A stretch of 64,000 nucleotides of DNA from Adiantum capillus-veneris (GCA_014529385.2 CM043968.1:24492513-24556512), one strand, 5' to 3'; positions 36,923-49,323 are shown, counted from the first letter of the stretch. Notes: generated by a model from the sequence alone, not told the origin. Numbers and translations are program-made.

Positions 36923-37863
36923 GGACACATTCAAATGACATCCATTGTCTTAATAACTAGATCAAGGGATGGACATTTGTTTTAATCCAACAAGAGTTTG
37001 TTTTTGGTCTACTTAAATGAATTTTCTCTTGCTAGAATTGGTCATTCTAGTGACAGAAAATAAAAATAGTAGAAGGGCCAATTATGTACAACAGGCAAAA
37101 GGAATGTATTTGTGAGCTAGAGAGTTCCAAAACTTAAATACATTCTTCACAAGTGAAAACAAAATTTGATAAGGATTCAATCAGGATCTTATGGGACAAA
37201 GACGGGATATTAACAAGTCCAAAAGAGTCCAAAACGGATCCCGAAAGCCTCCGAAAGTAAAAAAGATAACCAAAAGGTGGGAATGAGAGCTAAGGTGTTA
37301 TGATACACACTTGCCAATCTAAAGCTATGTGGAGATAAGGTATGTGGTACACAAGCCTCCCATGCAAAAGATAAGGTGAGAGGAGTGGCTCTTAAAAATA
37401 CAAAATTGGTTTTTCAAAACCTAGGATAAGTATTTTTGGAATAACTAAAAAAAAAAGTGTTTTCGTACATAGGGGCCGCTTGGCTTATAAAAAACGGCAA
37501 GATGAAGAACTTTGTAGGTTTTTCATTTGAGGACTGCAAGAGGGAGTTTTCTGCGGTTTTTTGTAGGACTGCGCTAGAGAGAGCAGGGACACTTATGTCT
37601 TCCTGTCTCATGAAGCTCCATGCAATCCTCAGCCCAAAGAAGCTCTCTATGCTCTCCTCAAGGCTCATCATCTTATCTTTCTCTCTCTCCCACACAAGTC
37701 TCTATAGTTATGGTTGCTCAAGTTTATACTATTTAACTATGCAGGTTACTCTTCTCAATGCTTACATATCTTCTTTCCAACCCGATTCTTGCTTAATCCC
37801 AACAGATTCTATCGCCTGCAAGGTGTTTAGGGCCTTGGTATTGAGTTCAACGAGGTGTTTTAG
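36923..37863. other. Intergenic left of element C, no gene recognised
   Basis: Short frames without domains (for example 37457-37867). The 5' LTR of element C might be expected here, but I cannot define one because no second LTR is present for comparison. Confidence 0.4.
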
Positions 37864-38424
37864 GTGAAAGTTGTAATCGCAAACTCTTGTCCACAATACT
37901 ACATGGAGGACTATTGGGGACAAGTCAAACATGTTTATCAAGTAGCTGCTCTTGCAACAAGAGGACAAAATATCAATCTCGCTGCTAAGAGACCACCTCT
38001 TCAATGCTATGAGTGTGGAGGTCCACCTCGTGTAGCTGTGTGTCCTATTAGACTACAAAAGAATGCCAAACTAGTGCATACCAATCAAGGGAGCACATCT
38101 ACAATGCCGATACTCATGTGTAATCGATGTGGCATAGATCATTTGATTGCCCAAGGTCCTAATAATCCGAATGCACCAAACATCACACCATTAAACTTAA
38201 TTGAGATTACATAGGTGCCATCACAAAGTACATTGGTACCAGTAAATGTACTCACACGATCGATGCTCCAAAACCAAGATTATAATCTTGAAGAAAGAGA
38301 CATGACCTCAGTCGCCCGATCCAAGAAGAAGAAGAAAACACAAAGGAAGAGATCACAAAAGGTAACGAAGTCAAACCCTAGTTCAAAGACTAACATAGGG
38401 ACTAGTGATGACCCGTGTATATGA
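37864..38424 (+). pseudogene. gag: gag C-terminal part with Cys-rich motifs and TRSM linker (element C)
   Basis: The frame has YYMEDYWGQVKHVYQVAALA, then two Cys motifs: CYECGGPPRVAVCP and CNRCGIDHLIAQGP. The second resembles a CX2C...H...C knuckle whose last Cys became Gly. After a stop, VPVNVLTRSM and a Lys-rich stretch correspond to the VPIKVITRAQ linker of copy B. The N-terminal gag core is not found. Confidence 0.6.
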
Positions 38425-38756
38425 ACGACGCTGAAAATGATTTTGATTCAGGTGAGACCATGGAGACTAAAACGACCAGTAGAAAAGAAAAAAACAAGGA
38501 TGATCATGATGAGCCACAATGGACATAACCCATGGAACGTAGGAAGAATATCGGAACTTACCCAAACCCTATAGAGAAGATCGAGTGAGTCAATCAATTA
38601 GGGAGTTTGGTAGAAGAGACCCAAAGGGAGCTAGAACCAACACCTAGGAAGATCCAAATTACAGACACAATATCTCCTACATGAAATCAACCTCACAAAG
38701 ACCATAGACCTTCAGCCGTACCTAGTGTCATCCAAGAAGAAAGTGACTTTAAGTCA

Positions 38757-39401
38757 TTGGGAAGTGGGCGTACTCCCTTCTTGTTGGAGAGAATGTTTAT
38801 AGAGGGATTACTTGACTCTATTGAAGAAATGGAGATCCCATCTTCCCCATGTCAAGGGACTGAAGGCCAAAAAGTTCCGTTAAATATTGCCAAATTTATG
38901 GATTTCATAGCTTCAAAAGTTAGAACCACCATCATGTCTAAACTATATGGAGACCCCGAGCTATTCCTAGCTCTTCGAGCTTTCCTCAATGGAGAACTGA
39001 AGGTCAGGTTACCACAATTTTGTAGATAGGTCTAATGAAGTGCCAGTGGAGGAGAAACCTTAGATCCACAACCTAACCTGAATGAGAAATCTGTTTTTGA
39101 AATACCTATCAACAAATCAGGACAATACTTTGAAGGTGATGAATCCAATGCGACCCTACCAATCACTACCAAAGGATTAACGGTGAATGGAATCCTTGAT
39201 GGGGGCGCTGGGGTTAGCATTGTGACTAAAAATTGTTGGGAATCTATGGGGAGACCTCATATTGGGACTACAAACATAGTTGTAAAGATGGCCAATGGGA
39301 CCATTGTTAAACCTATTGGGATGCTAGAAGATCTCAAGATCAAGGTTCTTGGACACAAGAAAGACACACCTTCATTTTTCCAAGCACACTATGTCATCTG
39401 A
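38757..39401 (+). pseudogene. pol: pol: retropepsin-like protease (element C)
   Basis: GILDGGAGVSIVTKNCWESM carries the active-site region, with DGG where DSG or DTG is expected, so the catalytic Ser/Thr is lost. ANGTIVKPIGMLEDLKIKVL follows as the flap-side strands. A preceding frame (38757-39029) is a linker with FLLERMFIEGLLDSIEEM. After 39401 a frameshift leads to a damaged LGRPFM-like motif at about 39408-39425. Confidence 0.65.
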
Positions 39402-39416
39402 GATAATATTAGGACG

Positions 39417-39880
39417 TCCTTTCATGAGGGAAGCAAAATGGTGCATGAATGGTCTAAAAACCATGTCTACTTACAGTTCCAAGACTCTATTATGCGAGTT
39501 GATCTTGTGACTGATCGAGCATATCCTCTGGGAAATGGATTTATAATTGACCATCGATCTAACACCACGATTCACTCGGCCCCATTGCGGTATTGTTACA
39601 CGTGTAAAAAGGACACTGATGTTGGAGAAGATTCCCCTTATATGGATGTTACATCCTTTCATGAGGGAAGAAAAATGGTGCATGAATGGTCTAAAAACCA
39701 TGTCTACTTACAGTTCCAAGACTCTATCATTCGAGTTGTTCTTGTGACTGGTCGAGCACATCCTCTAGGAAATGGATTTATAATTGACCATCGATCTAAC
39801 ACCACAATTCACTTGGCCCCATTGCAAGGACACTAATGTTGGAGAAGATTCCCCTTATATGGATGTTCTACCTGGAATGA
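39417..39880 (+). repeat. In-frame 237-bp tandem duplication after the protease (element C)
   Basis: Unit 1 starts at 39417 and unit 2 at 39654, giving a period of exactly 237 bp or 79 codons. Both encode MVHEWSKNHVYLQFQDSI and FIIDHRSNTTIH. The second unit has a 20-bp loss near its end (39828 corresponds to 39611) and runs to about 39880. One frame spans both (39438-39836). Confidence 0.9.
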
Positions 39881-40703
39881 CTGAGTCTGACACGTAGACT
39901 GGGTCCACCTGGTAGCAACCATAGACACTTGGATAAATAGAGGGACAACTTGTGTAACACCTGAGGGGGACGAAGTGCCACAACTTGTACCTTTAAATAT
40001 GATAGGAGCAATGCATATAGCTTCTGATGACCTACCAGATGAAGGCTTGACTGACATTGGAACCAGTAGCGTCTCAGAAGAATATAGCCAACACAATTTG
40101 GAGTTGGAATCATGAGTTGAAATTGACTCCGAGGACGAAGAATCCGAGTTAAATGTGGGGACAAACCACTCAAGGCCGAGTGGTACCCTAGATGACAAGC
40201 TATCCTGGAGAGGAGAAGACACGAGTAGCAATTCATCTAGCGACTCTGCACTAGAGATTGGCCATAATAAAAAATTAGACAAGAGGAGTAAGCACTATAA
40301 GAGGCAACGATATCGAGCCAATGTACGTGCTAGGGTAAATGAAAAGAAATCTACTGCAGAATGGCTCACTTATATGGGGCATGTGATGCTCATCGGAAGT
40401 TGGTAGATAATTGGGGTGAATACCTTCAAAGCGTCATGTAGTGCAGCCCACAACCCATTGAGATTGCACAATTAGAGGCGGTAGAGAAGCCAAAGTTGAG
40501 TTGTACTATAAGGAGACGCCAAAACCGAGAGTTAGCTCAACAACTAAGGGAAGTGGAAGCAAAATTGCACTCCACAACACAACCATATCCCATGGACTTA
40601 CACCTTGCACTTGATCATTTCAAATCCTACACCACGGAGGAGCATAAGGTTGTGTATACAAAGCCCAAAGAACGCATACTAATGGAAGTAATAGATTCTA
40701 TGA
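39881..40703 (+). pseudogene. pol linker before RT (element C)
   Basis: Broken frames with acidic and Ser-rich content (40155-40406) and a helical, charged segment (40496-40703; RELAQQLREVEAKLHSTT). The RT entry motifs (DWVSPI, PKKNGK type) are not found, so the first part of RT is deleted or too decayed. Confidence 0.45.
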
Positions 40704-41266
40704 TTGTCCGATGGTAGTTTAGAGGACCAAGCTAAAATCGCTTTTATAGTTGAATTTGGAGTGCTCGCATTTTGTGTTGTGGCTTTTGGCTTAACTAATG
40801 CCCCTGCTACATTTCAAAGATTAATAAACACAGCTTTTAGGAAATATTTAAGGGAGTTTTGCAAAGCGTTTTTAGATGACCTTTGTGTTTATTCTTCGTG
40901 GAAAGAACATCTATCATGTTTACAAAAAGTATTTGAAAGGTGCAAATTGTATCGCATCTCATTGAACCCTTTCAAATGCCAATTTTGGATTAAGCATGGA
41001 GTCCATTTAGAGCATATTGTGTGCGAGAATGGGATTTCCTCATATGAAAGCAAAATTAAAGCCATTGCTAATTTACCACCACCTACAAACTATAAGGGAG
41101 TCCAAAGATTCATGGGGCATGTTGGTCATTATCGACGGTTTATTTTAACTTTGCTAAGATAGCTTGTCCATTGTACAAGCTTCTTATCCAGTTTCACTAG
41201 ACTGAGGAGTGTGACCATGCCTATGAATTATTAAAAAGGGCCCTAACAAGTGCTCCAATCCTGCGA
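40704..41266 (+). pseudogene. pol: pol: reverse transcriptase, C-terminal two-thirds (element C)
   Basis: The frame opens inside RT: AFGLTNAPATFQRLINTAF, then the catalytic AFLDDLCVYS (YxDD changed to FLDD), LNPFKCQFW, and GVQRFMGHVGHYRRFI. A stop at 41161 is followed by the connection region in another frame. RT landmarks before AFGLTNAP are missing. Confidence 0.85.
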
Positions 41267-42496
41267 GTGTCCGATTGGAACGTAATTTTCCATGTGCATA
41301 TTGATGCATCAAACTTTGCTATTGGGCGTGTTTTAGCTCAACCAGGAGAACATAAATTGGACTATCCCATTAGCTTTGCAAGTTGCCAAGTGAATGATGC
41401 TGAGAGGAACTACACCACTGCAGAGCGGAAAGGTTTAGCTATGATTTATGTAGTAAATAAATTTTGCTATTACCTTCTTGCCAACAAGTTTGTTTTTTAT
41501 GTGGATCATCAAGCGTTGTTGTATATAATAAACAAACCATGTTCCACGGGAAGAATTACGCGATGGTCTTTAATTCTTCTTGAGTTTTATTTTACCGTTA
41601 TGGTGAGACTCGATGACAAATTGCCCGATACTTCCCTATTCCTAGTTGAGACCATGCCTGAATGGAGTGAGAAGATTGTAAACTTTTTAGTTAATGGTTT
41701 TCCACCCAAGGAGCTTCGTAAGGATATAACTCGAAAGCTACTAAAGGAATGTGAACCTTATTCTCTAATTGCAGGTACTCTCTACAAGCTAGGGAAGGAC
41801 GATATTCTTAGACAATGTGCTCCCGAGGATGAGTATTTGTACATACTGCAAGAAGCACACATGGGCATAGCTGGAGGACATTTTTCAGGACAACTAACTG
41901 TTAAGAAGGTGTTGCAATTAGGCTATTGGTGGCCCACCTTATTCAAGGATGTATCACTTTTTGCAAAGGGATGTGATGAATTCCAACGTTACAAGACCAC
42001 ACAACGGAAGGATCGGATGCCCTTACATCCTATTAAAGTGTCCCAACCATTTGAAAAATGGGGTTTAGACTTTGTAGGCCCAATTAGTCCGGCAGCCCAT
42101 AACACCCAAACCCGATATATTATTGTTGTGACTGACTATGTGACAAAGTGGATAGAAACTAAGGCGATACGCAAGGTTGATGCAAGGTCAACCACTAAGT
42201 TTCTCTTTGAGAACATTATCACGCAATTTTTCAAATTGTGAGCGATAATGGCACTCATTTTATAAATAAAATGATATAAGGAACTCACAACAAGCTTCAT
42301 GATATCCCACTATAAGTCATCACCTTATTATCCACAAGCAAATGGCCAAGTTGAGAGTACCAACAAGACTTTAATTTCTATCTTGACCAAGACCGTAGAG
42401 GCTCATCACACCGATTGGGATTCAAAGCTAACGTCGGCTCTATGGGCTTATTGTATTGCGTATAAAGTGGCCATTAATGTATACCATTCAAAATGA
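41267..42496 (+). pseudogene. pol: pol: RNase H, HHCC module and integrase core (element C)
   Basis: 324 codons open to 42241: HIDASNFAIGRVLAQPG and NYTTAERKGLAMIYVVNKF (RNase H), FVDHQALLYIINKPCSTGR; then AHMGIAGGHFSGQ...GCDEFQRYK, a single HHCC module with one Cys changed to Phe; then WGLDFVGPI and DYVTKWIETKAI of the integrase core. A frameshift near 42235 leads to SDNGTHFIN in the next frame, and 42299-42496 reads PYYPQANGQVESTNKTL with the catalytic Glu. The core breaks off at YKVAINVYHSK. Confidence 0.88.
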
Positions 42497-42874
42497 TACT
42501 TCCTAGGCTTATGTTTTCCTCCATAGCACCCGCAGGCATGACCAAAAAGCTTTGAGCCACGACCCCGTTGTCATAACTGACAGGAGTGTGCAAGATTCCA
42601 AGGACAACAGTTTTCTCTTGTTAATACCATTGACTTGGATGGCATTCTCGGATAAAGACGGCTTTCCTAACTGACACCACACTCCACAGGATAACAGATT
42701 ATGTTTAGGTTATGTGTCCAATAAAGAGTTAGATAGCACTTTCCCATAGGTTCTATTTAACTCGATGGGGTATCGTAGAGGTGGCTCAAAATCTACCAAA
42801 TTGTTCTTAGATTCAACTTGAAATGCATGTGTAACTCCTGGTTTGGCCTCTTGTTGGCGCCTAATATGTTGTTG
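42497..42874. other. Gap between integrase core and inverted C-terminal piece
   Basis: No coding similarity seen on either strand. An inversion or deletion breakpoint is expected here. Confidence 0.4.
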
Positions 42875-43303
42875 TCACTCATGAGCCTCGGCTTGAGCTT
42901 GTATCTTTTTCAATTTTGATTGTGCCTTGGTTGCCTTTTTCTGATGAATGGCACGTAGCTCCTCTTGGCCTAAAGGATCATAGTATCTTTTAAATTTACT
43001 CCTATTGAAGAATACAATGGTTTCCACTCCATCAAGAGTTTCCACACGAATGGTACCTTGTGGGGTGAATTCACATACTCTATATGGTCCTTTTCCCACA
43101 TATTTCAGCTTTTTCTTCTTGTTACGCACTCCATACATAAGAACTTTATCCCCAACCTTGATATCCTTGTTCTTTAAATGACGATCAAACCATTTATTTT
43201 GCCTATCGTTCTCCACAAGTGCATTTTGCACAGCCAATTGCCTCTCTTCATCTAAGCGCTCAAGGATATATACTAAAGAGTTACCATCCCATATATACAA
43301 CAA
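42875..43303 (-). pseudogene. pol: pol: integrase C-terminal domain, inverted relative to element C
   Basis: On the minus strand, 142 codons open: LERLDEERQLAVQNALVEND, KWFDRHLKNKDIKVGDKVLM, KLKYVGKGPYRVCEFTPQGT, IRVETLDG and FKRYYDPLG. This is the typical segment after a gypsy integrase core, ending in a basic KKIQAQ helix. It lies just after the + strand core of element C but faces the other way, so it is either a local inversion or a fragment of another element. Confidence 0.8.
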
Positions 43304-43426
43304 AGTGTACTATCAATAGAGGAATGAGCCTCCCTCGAGTCCCCCAACATCCCAGCCCGATTCAGTAGTACTTTTTAATCTAAGCAAGCAACTGGGGCTG
43401 TCACAAGTCCTCTATTTCCCCCGCAG

Positions 43427-43850
43427 ATGGCCTCACCACAGCCACCATCGAGGGCCCACCCTCCCATGGACGCTACTGCACCGCAAGGTAACCCCCTTCT
43501 GTGATTCTCCCCACTTCAATTATCAAACAACATGAAACCGAGTATGTTTCCAAGGCTATCATTGGGTATTTCTTTGGTCCGCTCCACCACTCGAAGCCCT
43601 CAAAGCAGCTCCAAGGGGTTTAACAACAACTTTTATGTTTTCCTCCTCAAAGACGAATCTGTGGCCATCAAGCTCCTCGGTGCAGGATAGTGGATGTTCC
43701 GCCATTCTCCGGTCTACCTAGTGAGGTGGACTCCATCCTTCACACCCACATCAAACCCTCGGTCTTCCTGGTTTGGGTTTAGCTACCTAACTTGCCTCTT
43801 CACTACCAGCCCCTCATTAGGTCCATTGTGAACCCCTTGACAACATCCTG
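43427..43850 (+). pseudogene. LINE ORF1-like fragment with DUF4283-type domain
   Basis: A start MASPQPPSRAHPPMDATA at 43427 is followed, after stops, by NNNFYVFLLKDESVAIKLLG, WMFRHSPVYLVRWTPSF and, in the next frame, VWV-LPNLPLHYQPL. The pattern of a hydrophobic strand, WxFRxxPxxLxRWTPxF, and VWVxLPxLPLxY is characteristic of the DUF4283 RNA-binding domain at the start of plant L1-type ORF1. It ends at a CT array occupied by element D. Confidence 0.6.
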
Positions 43851-43882
43851 CCCGCGGGGGGGGCTTTGATAGGAATCATAGG

Positions 43883-43885
<3 letters not shown>

Positions 43886-43946
<61 letters not shown>
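43886..43946. repeat. (CT)n microsatellite, left flank of element D
   Basis: About 30 units, ending at the LTR of element D. The opposite flank of the element (49457-49497) is also (CT)n. Confidence 0.97.
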
Positions 43947-43947
<1 letters not shown>

Positions 43948-44073
43948 AGACCGCGGGGGACTAGACCATGCAACTCTCCACCTAACCGTGCCATATATAG
44001 ACTCCTAGCCCCTAAATATAGCGCCCCTTGACCGCATGTCCATCCTGGCCCTTGGCCCTGCCCTTGGCTGACA
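43944..44073 (-). repeat. 3' LTR of element D (130 bp)
   Basis: TGTCAG... to ...GGTCTTA on the minus strand. The last bases merge into the flanking CT run (TCTAAG in place of TGTAAG on +). A TATA box CTATATATGG is at about 44001-43992 (minus). Confidence 0.88.
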
Positions 44074-44075
44074 TT

Positions 44076-44087
44076 ACTCCCCCCTTT
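44076..44087 (-). other. Polypurine tract of element D
   Basis: On the minus strand AAAGGGGGGAG followed by TAA and the LTR start TGTCAG. Confidence 0.8.
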
Positions 44088-44573
44088 GGAGAAGCGTTTT
44101 CGTCCTCGAAAACACAAGTGGTAGTATCTTCGTAAGAACACTGATGTTTTCCTTATTGGCATCCTCTACACGGGCCAATTGTCCATATGACCGATACCTG
44201 GTGCAGTGAGGAGGTTCAATGAAACCAAGAGCAACATCTTGATTTTCAACATTGTTGTCCTTTTGCAACCACCCGTATCTAAATGGTAAGTCATGATAAC
44301 TCATGTGAGTATCTTGAAAAGCTCATAGCTACTAAAAGATAGAATAGGGAGTGTCCTCATGTCAGACTTCTGAACATTTTGGAACACACAGAACCACATG
44401 TTCACCCCTAACAAAGGTTACATGCCAACATACTCTGTCAGCACACCTACTAAGTCCTTGACTTATGAAACTATCGGTATCCAACCCCACCACAACAGGT
44501 GTTCAAAGTTGAAAACCTAACCTAAGAAAATTCTAGAATAAGGAGAGAATCACCTATTCAAAATGCATTGTGC

Positions 44574-45279
44574 TAACGTATGCTCTTAGCAGATCCTTTA
44601 GCACGGTTTACTAACGTATGCGCTTAGCATATCCTTTAGTACTAAATAGAATACTTGTAAGCTGCCCATCCAACGTGGGATGAATAACAGCAGTAAGAGT
44701 GAGGTACTTTCCCCAACCACTTACAGACAGTTTTCCACGACTGACGACAAACTATGACTCAACCATTGAGTATCCAGCCATATACTCGATATAGAATGGA
44801 GACAACCAACTAGGTTGAAGGTAGATTGGAGGTTCCAGCAACCAATCACTAACATCCATACTCAGCCATCACCTTGTATGGTAGGGTGTAAACTCATACG
44901 AAATCTGCAAGAGAGATTGCACTAGCAATGCAAAAGGGTGCAGAAAGAATAAAGTCCATGTATTTGCATGCCGCTCCAAATAAATTTGTGTTAAACACTA
45001 GGGCCCATAACACCCAGTGTGCATGCATTTAACACAAACATATCCAAACCACAATTCCATGACGAGACTTTCCACGATACTTACGTGAAAATCTTGCAAC
45101 AAAGTTGGACCATAATAGAATGTGACAACCCGGTCACACCTAGGAACCAACCATGAGACCTTCTCATGAACGTAGCATACTTTGCAGCAAAAGTTGGACC
45201 ATAATAGAATGTGACAACCCGGTCACACCTAGGAACCAACCATGAGACATTCTCATGAACGTAGCATACTTTGCTATAT
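44574..45279. repeat. Short tandem duplications inside element D
   Basis: An 89-bp unit is duplicated (45102-45190 and 45191-about 45274, nearly identical, with AAGTTGGACCATAATAGAAT at each start). A shorter imperfect repeat with CTAACGTATG and TTAGCA(G/T)ATCCTTTAG occurs at about 44574 and 44608. Confidence 0.85.
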
Positions 45280-47465
45280 GTAGAAACGACCCTCCGTTAA
45301 GGTGGTTTCACAGCACTTGTAATCACAACAAGTCTGTACTTAGTACCCGACAAATTTTGGCCACTGAAATTGTTCCTGATACTATGTGCGTTAATTGGTC
45401 TAATGAACGGATGCGACCAGCACCTAGGGACTTCGTCGCGACACATCATTTCGAATTGGGCGCCAGTGTCAGTCCCAGAGACTCATATTCTCCACATGTG
45501 GAATATGTCTCAAGTAAGGATGCCAGGAAAAGTGACATCCATCAAGTACGAGTTGTACTTGTGTGTGGAGGTAACTACGAACACTCTGCGACACGAGTGA
45601 GAGGGACCCTCATTATCATGCTCCACACTGGCTAAACCAAGCTCCTTGAGTTCCTAAACCATGTTGTATCCCATGTGACAACATGTGCCAAATCGAACCC
45701 TACAAGTAGGTTCGTAACAACAGAAGGCAAAAAGGTAGATTGGACACTTGGCCCAAAATACTTTGTGCTGACATGCCCTTGGCATGGCTCTGTAACATTC
45801 AAGCGTACTTATACGTCTTGAAAAACCAAGTAAAGCATACTGAAAAAGGAATAACACCAAATCAATAGATGCGTACCTGGAGATTTGAACGGAATGTTCA
45901 CTTACCCGTATTCAAACGGAGAGGAGCACGTCTCCTACGTGAAAAAAAACAAATAGTATTGCACTGGAAACCATGGGTGTTGCCCTCGCAATCCAACCCC
46001 TTTGGTTAACATCTACGTAGTCAAACCCCTTGGTAAGACCCTCCATAGAAACTGCACAACTAGCAGGTAACGGTTATCAACATAGTCAACCGTATACATA
46101 TTGATTGGAATCAACCAAAAGTTGAATTTGTCCACTACCGCGTGGTAGATTGCGAAATTCGTTCCTTGAAAGGCTAACGGGGAGAGATCAAACTGTGATC
46201 CTCAATGCCTATGGGATGATGTAGCAGTCACCCGCCGGGTCGTACCCCAAAACAATATGTCCATAGACACTCCGAAGTGCTATAGAGAGAACATGGAATC
46301 CACACAAGTGGACTGCCTAGCTCTGGTGGACAGCCATGCTGTCACAACTGATTGCTGCATCTATACTTCCTTGTATAGATCAGCTGCTATGAGTTGAAGA
46401 TTTATCAAAAACTCAACTTGAGTGTTGCACTGAAATCATGTAGTGCAAAAATGACACTGTAAACATCCTGAATGACAAGACCTTTGCTTGTCCATTAACG
46501 TCAATGTATACTTCCCTGGGTAGATCTGTTCACTCTTGAAAACAATCACCCAAAGAATGCCAATAGTTGGGTCTTACCCTTGGCCTAACAATGGCTCTTA
46601 GTCTGTGTGTCTCATAGCCCTTGTGCAAATTAGTGTTCAATGGACGAACCGATGAAGACTAATTTGAGTAGCATCTTAGCCACGTGCTAGCGAAAAGTTA
46701 GAGCACCTTGGCTCAGGCTGACTCACAAGAAAAACACGTATCAAAAGCTTCTTAGAAGATTTTCATTATTTCCTTAAAAAGAGAGAACGAGAGAGAAGAA
46801 GAGCATGCTGGGCTGCGGAACTTTCCTTGAACAACTATGATGTGTATAGTTGATTGCCATGCTCATGTGCATCTTATGCCTAACATGCAGCGTATCCTAG
46901 AAGCATGCAACAAGTTTCTGCTATGACTCTCTCATTGAGAGAGGTAACAGAAAAACACAACCACATCTTGATCTACCTACCTTGCAGGGTCGTGGTTGTA
47001 TGAAAATGACGTAGCATTGGCACTTTGCCTGTGAAATAAGTCCTAGATTTAGGTTCCTTTTAGTGTTGTTGGGTGTTGATAGAAACCAACCATCAGGTTC
47101 AACAATCCATCACTGAGTCTGTCCTTGACAGAGTTGCGAGTGTGATAGCGGAAGCATAATGCATAAAGTGGTGGAAGCCATGCCACCTTCTTAGCATGCC
47201 TTGTATGCAAAAACGTAAGCCCTTGGCTACTATAACGGTCTCAAGCGTGAGAACCAAAATCATAAGTGCTTTGCACAGAATAAACTAGTACGGATTCTGT
47301 GAGCTGACATTCCCTATTTTGCCAGTTCCCCAAACTTGTGTGCCAAAGCCCTTGATTCCAAATCAATGGCAGTATCTCGGCACAAGGGAGAAGCCATGCC
47401 AAAGCACTTTGCTTTGCACAATGATAGTAATTGTCATGAAATTTTGTAGGAGAAAACTTGCTCAC

Positions 47466-47590
47466 AGATGGCTCATAGCCATATGTGGATGTCGGATAGA
47501 TGGCTCATAGCCATATGTGGCTGTCGGATAGATGGCTCATAGCCATATCTGATGTCTCCTAGATGGTTGATAGCCATATTTGTTGTGCAA
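47466..47590. repeat. 32-bp tandem repeat inside element D
   Basis: Four units starting at about 47466, 47498, 47530 and 47560, each with AGATGG(C/T)T(C/G)ATAGCCATAT. The last two units are more diverged. Confidence 0.85.
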
Positions 47591-49197
47591 GTGGGAGTTG
47601 GCGTGTACACAACTACGCTCTCTTGCGCCATATATGCCCGTTGGGCATGAAATGAAATAACTTGCAAGCATATTGTCAAATCCTTCCCAATTTTGTATGC
47701 TCCGAGCATAGCCCAAACGTGGGGAAGCTCAATGCAAGATGCAGAAATTGAAGCCTTGCTTCATATAACTATGTCTGGCCTCGTTGCCAACAAATACTAT
47801 TGACGACATATGCCATAACAAAGAGAATCAACCTTGTCGATCATGTACAAAAAATTGACCTTGTCAAGCAATTTCAACTGAAAGTGGTTAGCTCTGGGCT
47901 AGCATCTTTGTCGGCTTCTAAAAGCAATGACAAGAGGTCGGCCATGCCGAGCTCTATGCACCCTTCATGAAGCCGAGCCATAGGGTGTGCCGTTCTCCTT
48001 GAGATTCCATGGGCATCAAAAGTGAACTGTTGATGATCCGTGTAGCAGATCAGGGCTGCAAGTACTCAAGCCATGCTTGAGCCATGTTGGAATGTGAAAC
48101 AGTGATTCGATGCCAACAAAATGGTAATGCTTAAAACAACTGTCACAAGCCGTGCTTGTGCTGGGAGTGTCTAAATTGCACTCATATATGTTGTAGGCAA
48201 GTATATGAGGCTTGTCATGCTTGTTCTAACCACATAAGCACCTTGTGCTTGGCATGTGTGGAAAAATAGTTGTCACCAGCCTTGCTTGTGGATGCGAGGC
48301 CAAAACACTTACTCGTCTAGTGCATGCAAAAATTACACAGCATGTCTGAAAAACTTTAGCAAACAAAAACCAAATCTATGCATACCTTGCCTTTGAAGGT
48401 CAAAGAGCTACAACAGTCGTCATCGCACTTGCTTGCTTGCTTGGTTGCATGCAACCATAATCACCTAACCTTGCTTTTGTGTTGACGGGTAGCCCTTTCG
48501 ATTGCCATGGCGACAAGCCCCAGGAGTCTGTTGCCTCGACTGTAAAGAATGCCCGTCGTAGAAACGGTGTGTGCTTTCCTGAGCAAAACGCCGAGGGTGG
48601 AATGCCGAGGTCGAATACAATTGTCTGCAGATATATGCAAAAAATTCTGTGTGAAAAACGGCCCATACAACCTTGCCGATGCCGTGTCTTAGTCGCAGCC
48701 CTGGCCGATTTCGAGAAGGAGACAGTGTCCTGTGGTGTGGCGGGGCCCTTGGGATGGCCCGTGGGCACCCTAGGGCGCCCACCAATGTAAAAAGAAAGTA
48801 AAAAGAAGACGTTTTTGGACGATGGCAGCAACTGCTGCCTGCGCAGGCCAAAAACCTTGCATGGGGACGCGCTACAGGCGCTGGCTGGCCAAGAGAATGT
48901 GTCGACATCGCTTCCTTGGCCCAGGGCGATTCTCTAGAGACCATGCATGGCCGATTTGATTCAGGTCGCCGACACACCCTCGTCCATGCTAGGGTTGTTG
49001 CCCACGGTTCTCTGTGCCGAGAAATCTTGCCATGACCGGTTGAAGATGAGAGAGAGATAAAAGCCAAAGAGCCATGCATTCCTTTGCTTTCCCTCTCTGC
49101 CATGGCCTTCTTGCAGCACGACCTTGCCATGCATCCATGAAAGGACTCTGCCATGCTGCTCCTTTGTCGCCGAAAGGAGGGCGAGCTTCCATGAACC

Positions 49198-49200
<3 letters not shown>

Positions 49201-49261
<61 letters not shown>
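49201..49261. repeat. (GA)n microsatellite
   Basis: About 30 units, inside element D between the primer site and the GC-rich leader. Confidence 0.97.
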
Positions 49262-49266
<5 letters not shown>

Positions 49267-49312
49267 ATCCATGGCCTCCATGCCTCTTTCTTCCTCCCCC
49301 TTCTCCCCTGAT

Positions 49313-49323
49313 CTCTGATACCA
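49313..49323 (-). other. Primer binding site of element D
   Basis: TGGTATCAGAG on the minus strand, one base after the 5' LTR end. This 11-mer is the standard match to the 3' end of plant initiator Met tRNA. Confidence 0.85.

Larger units (their letters stand above)
37864..42496 (+). mobile_element. Ty3/gypsy-like element C, truncated and rearranged
   Basis: On the + strand: Cys-rich gag end, TRSM-type linker, protease (DGGAG), tandemly duplicated strand region, linker, partial RT, RNase H, one HHCC module and integrase core. It is related to family 1 but distinct: one zinc module, no second protease found and no third ORF. No LTRs were defined. The integrase C-terminal domain is found only in inverted orientation (43303-42875). 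Confidence 0.82.

Noticed and set aside
45457..45470. DTGAQ motif on the minus strand inside element D, a possible protease
   Set aside because: No flap or ILG strand follows, and stops surround it. A short chance match is more likely.
47466..47590. Short regular repeats considered as a CRISPR-like array
   Set aside because: The units are directly adjacent with no unique spacers, and the context is a eukaryotic retroelement.
48465..49154. 229-codon minus-strand open frame in element D
   Set aside because: It lies in the GC-rich leader after the primer site, shows no domain, and other frames are open over the same stretch. GC content alone explains it.
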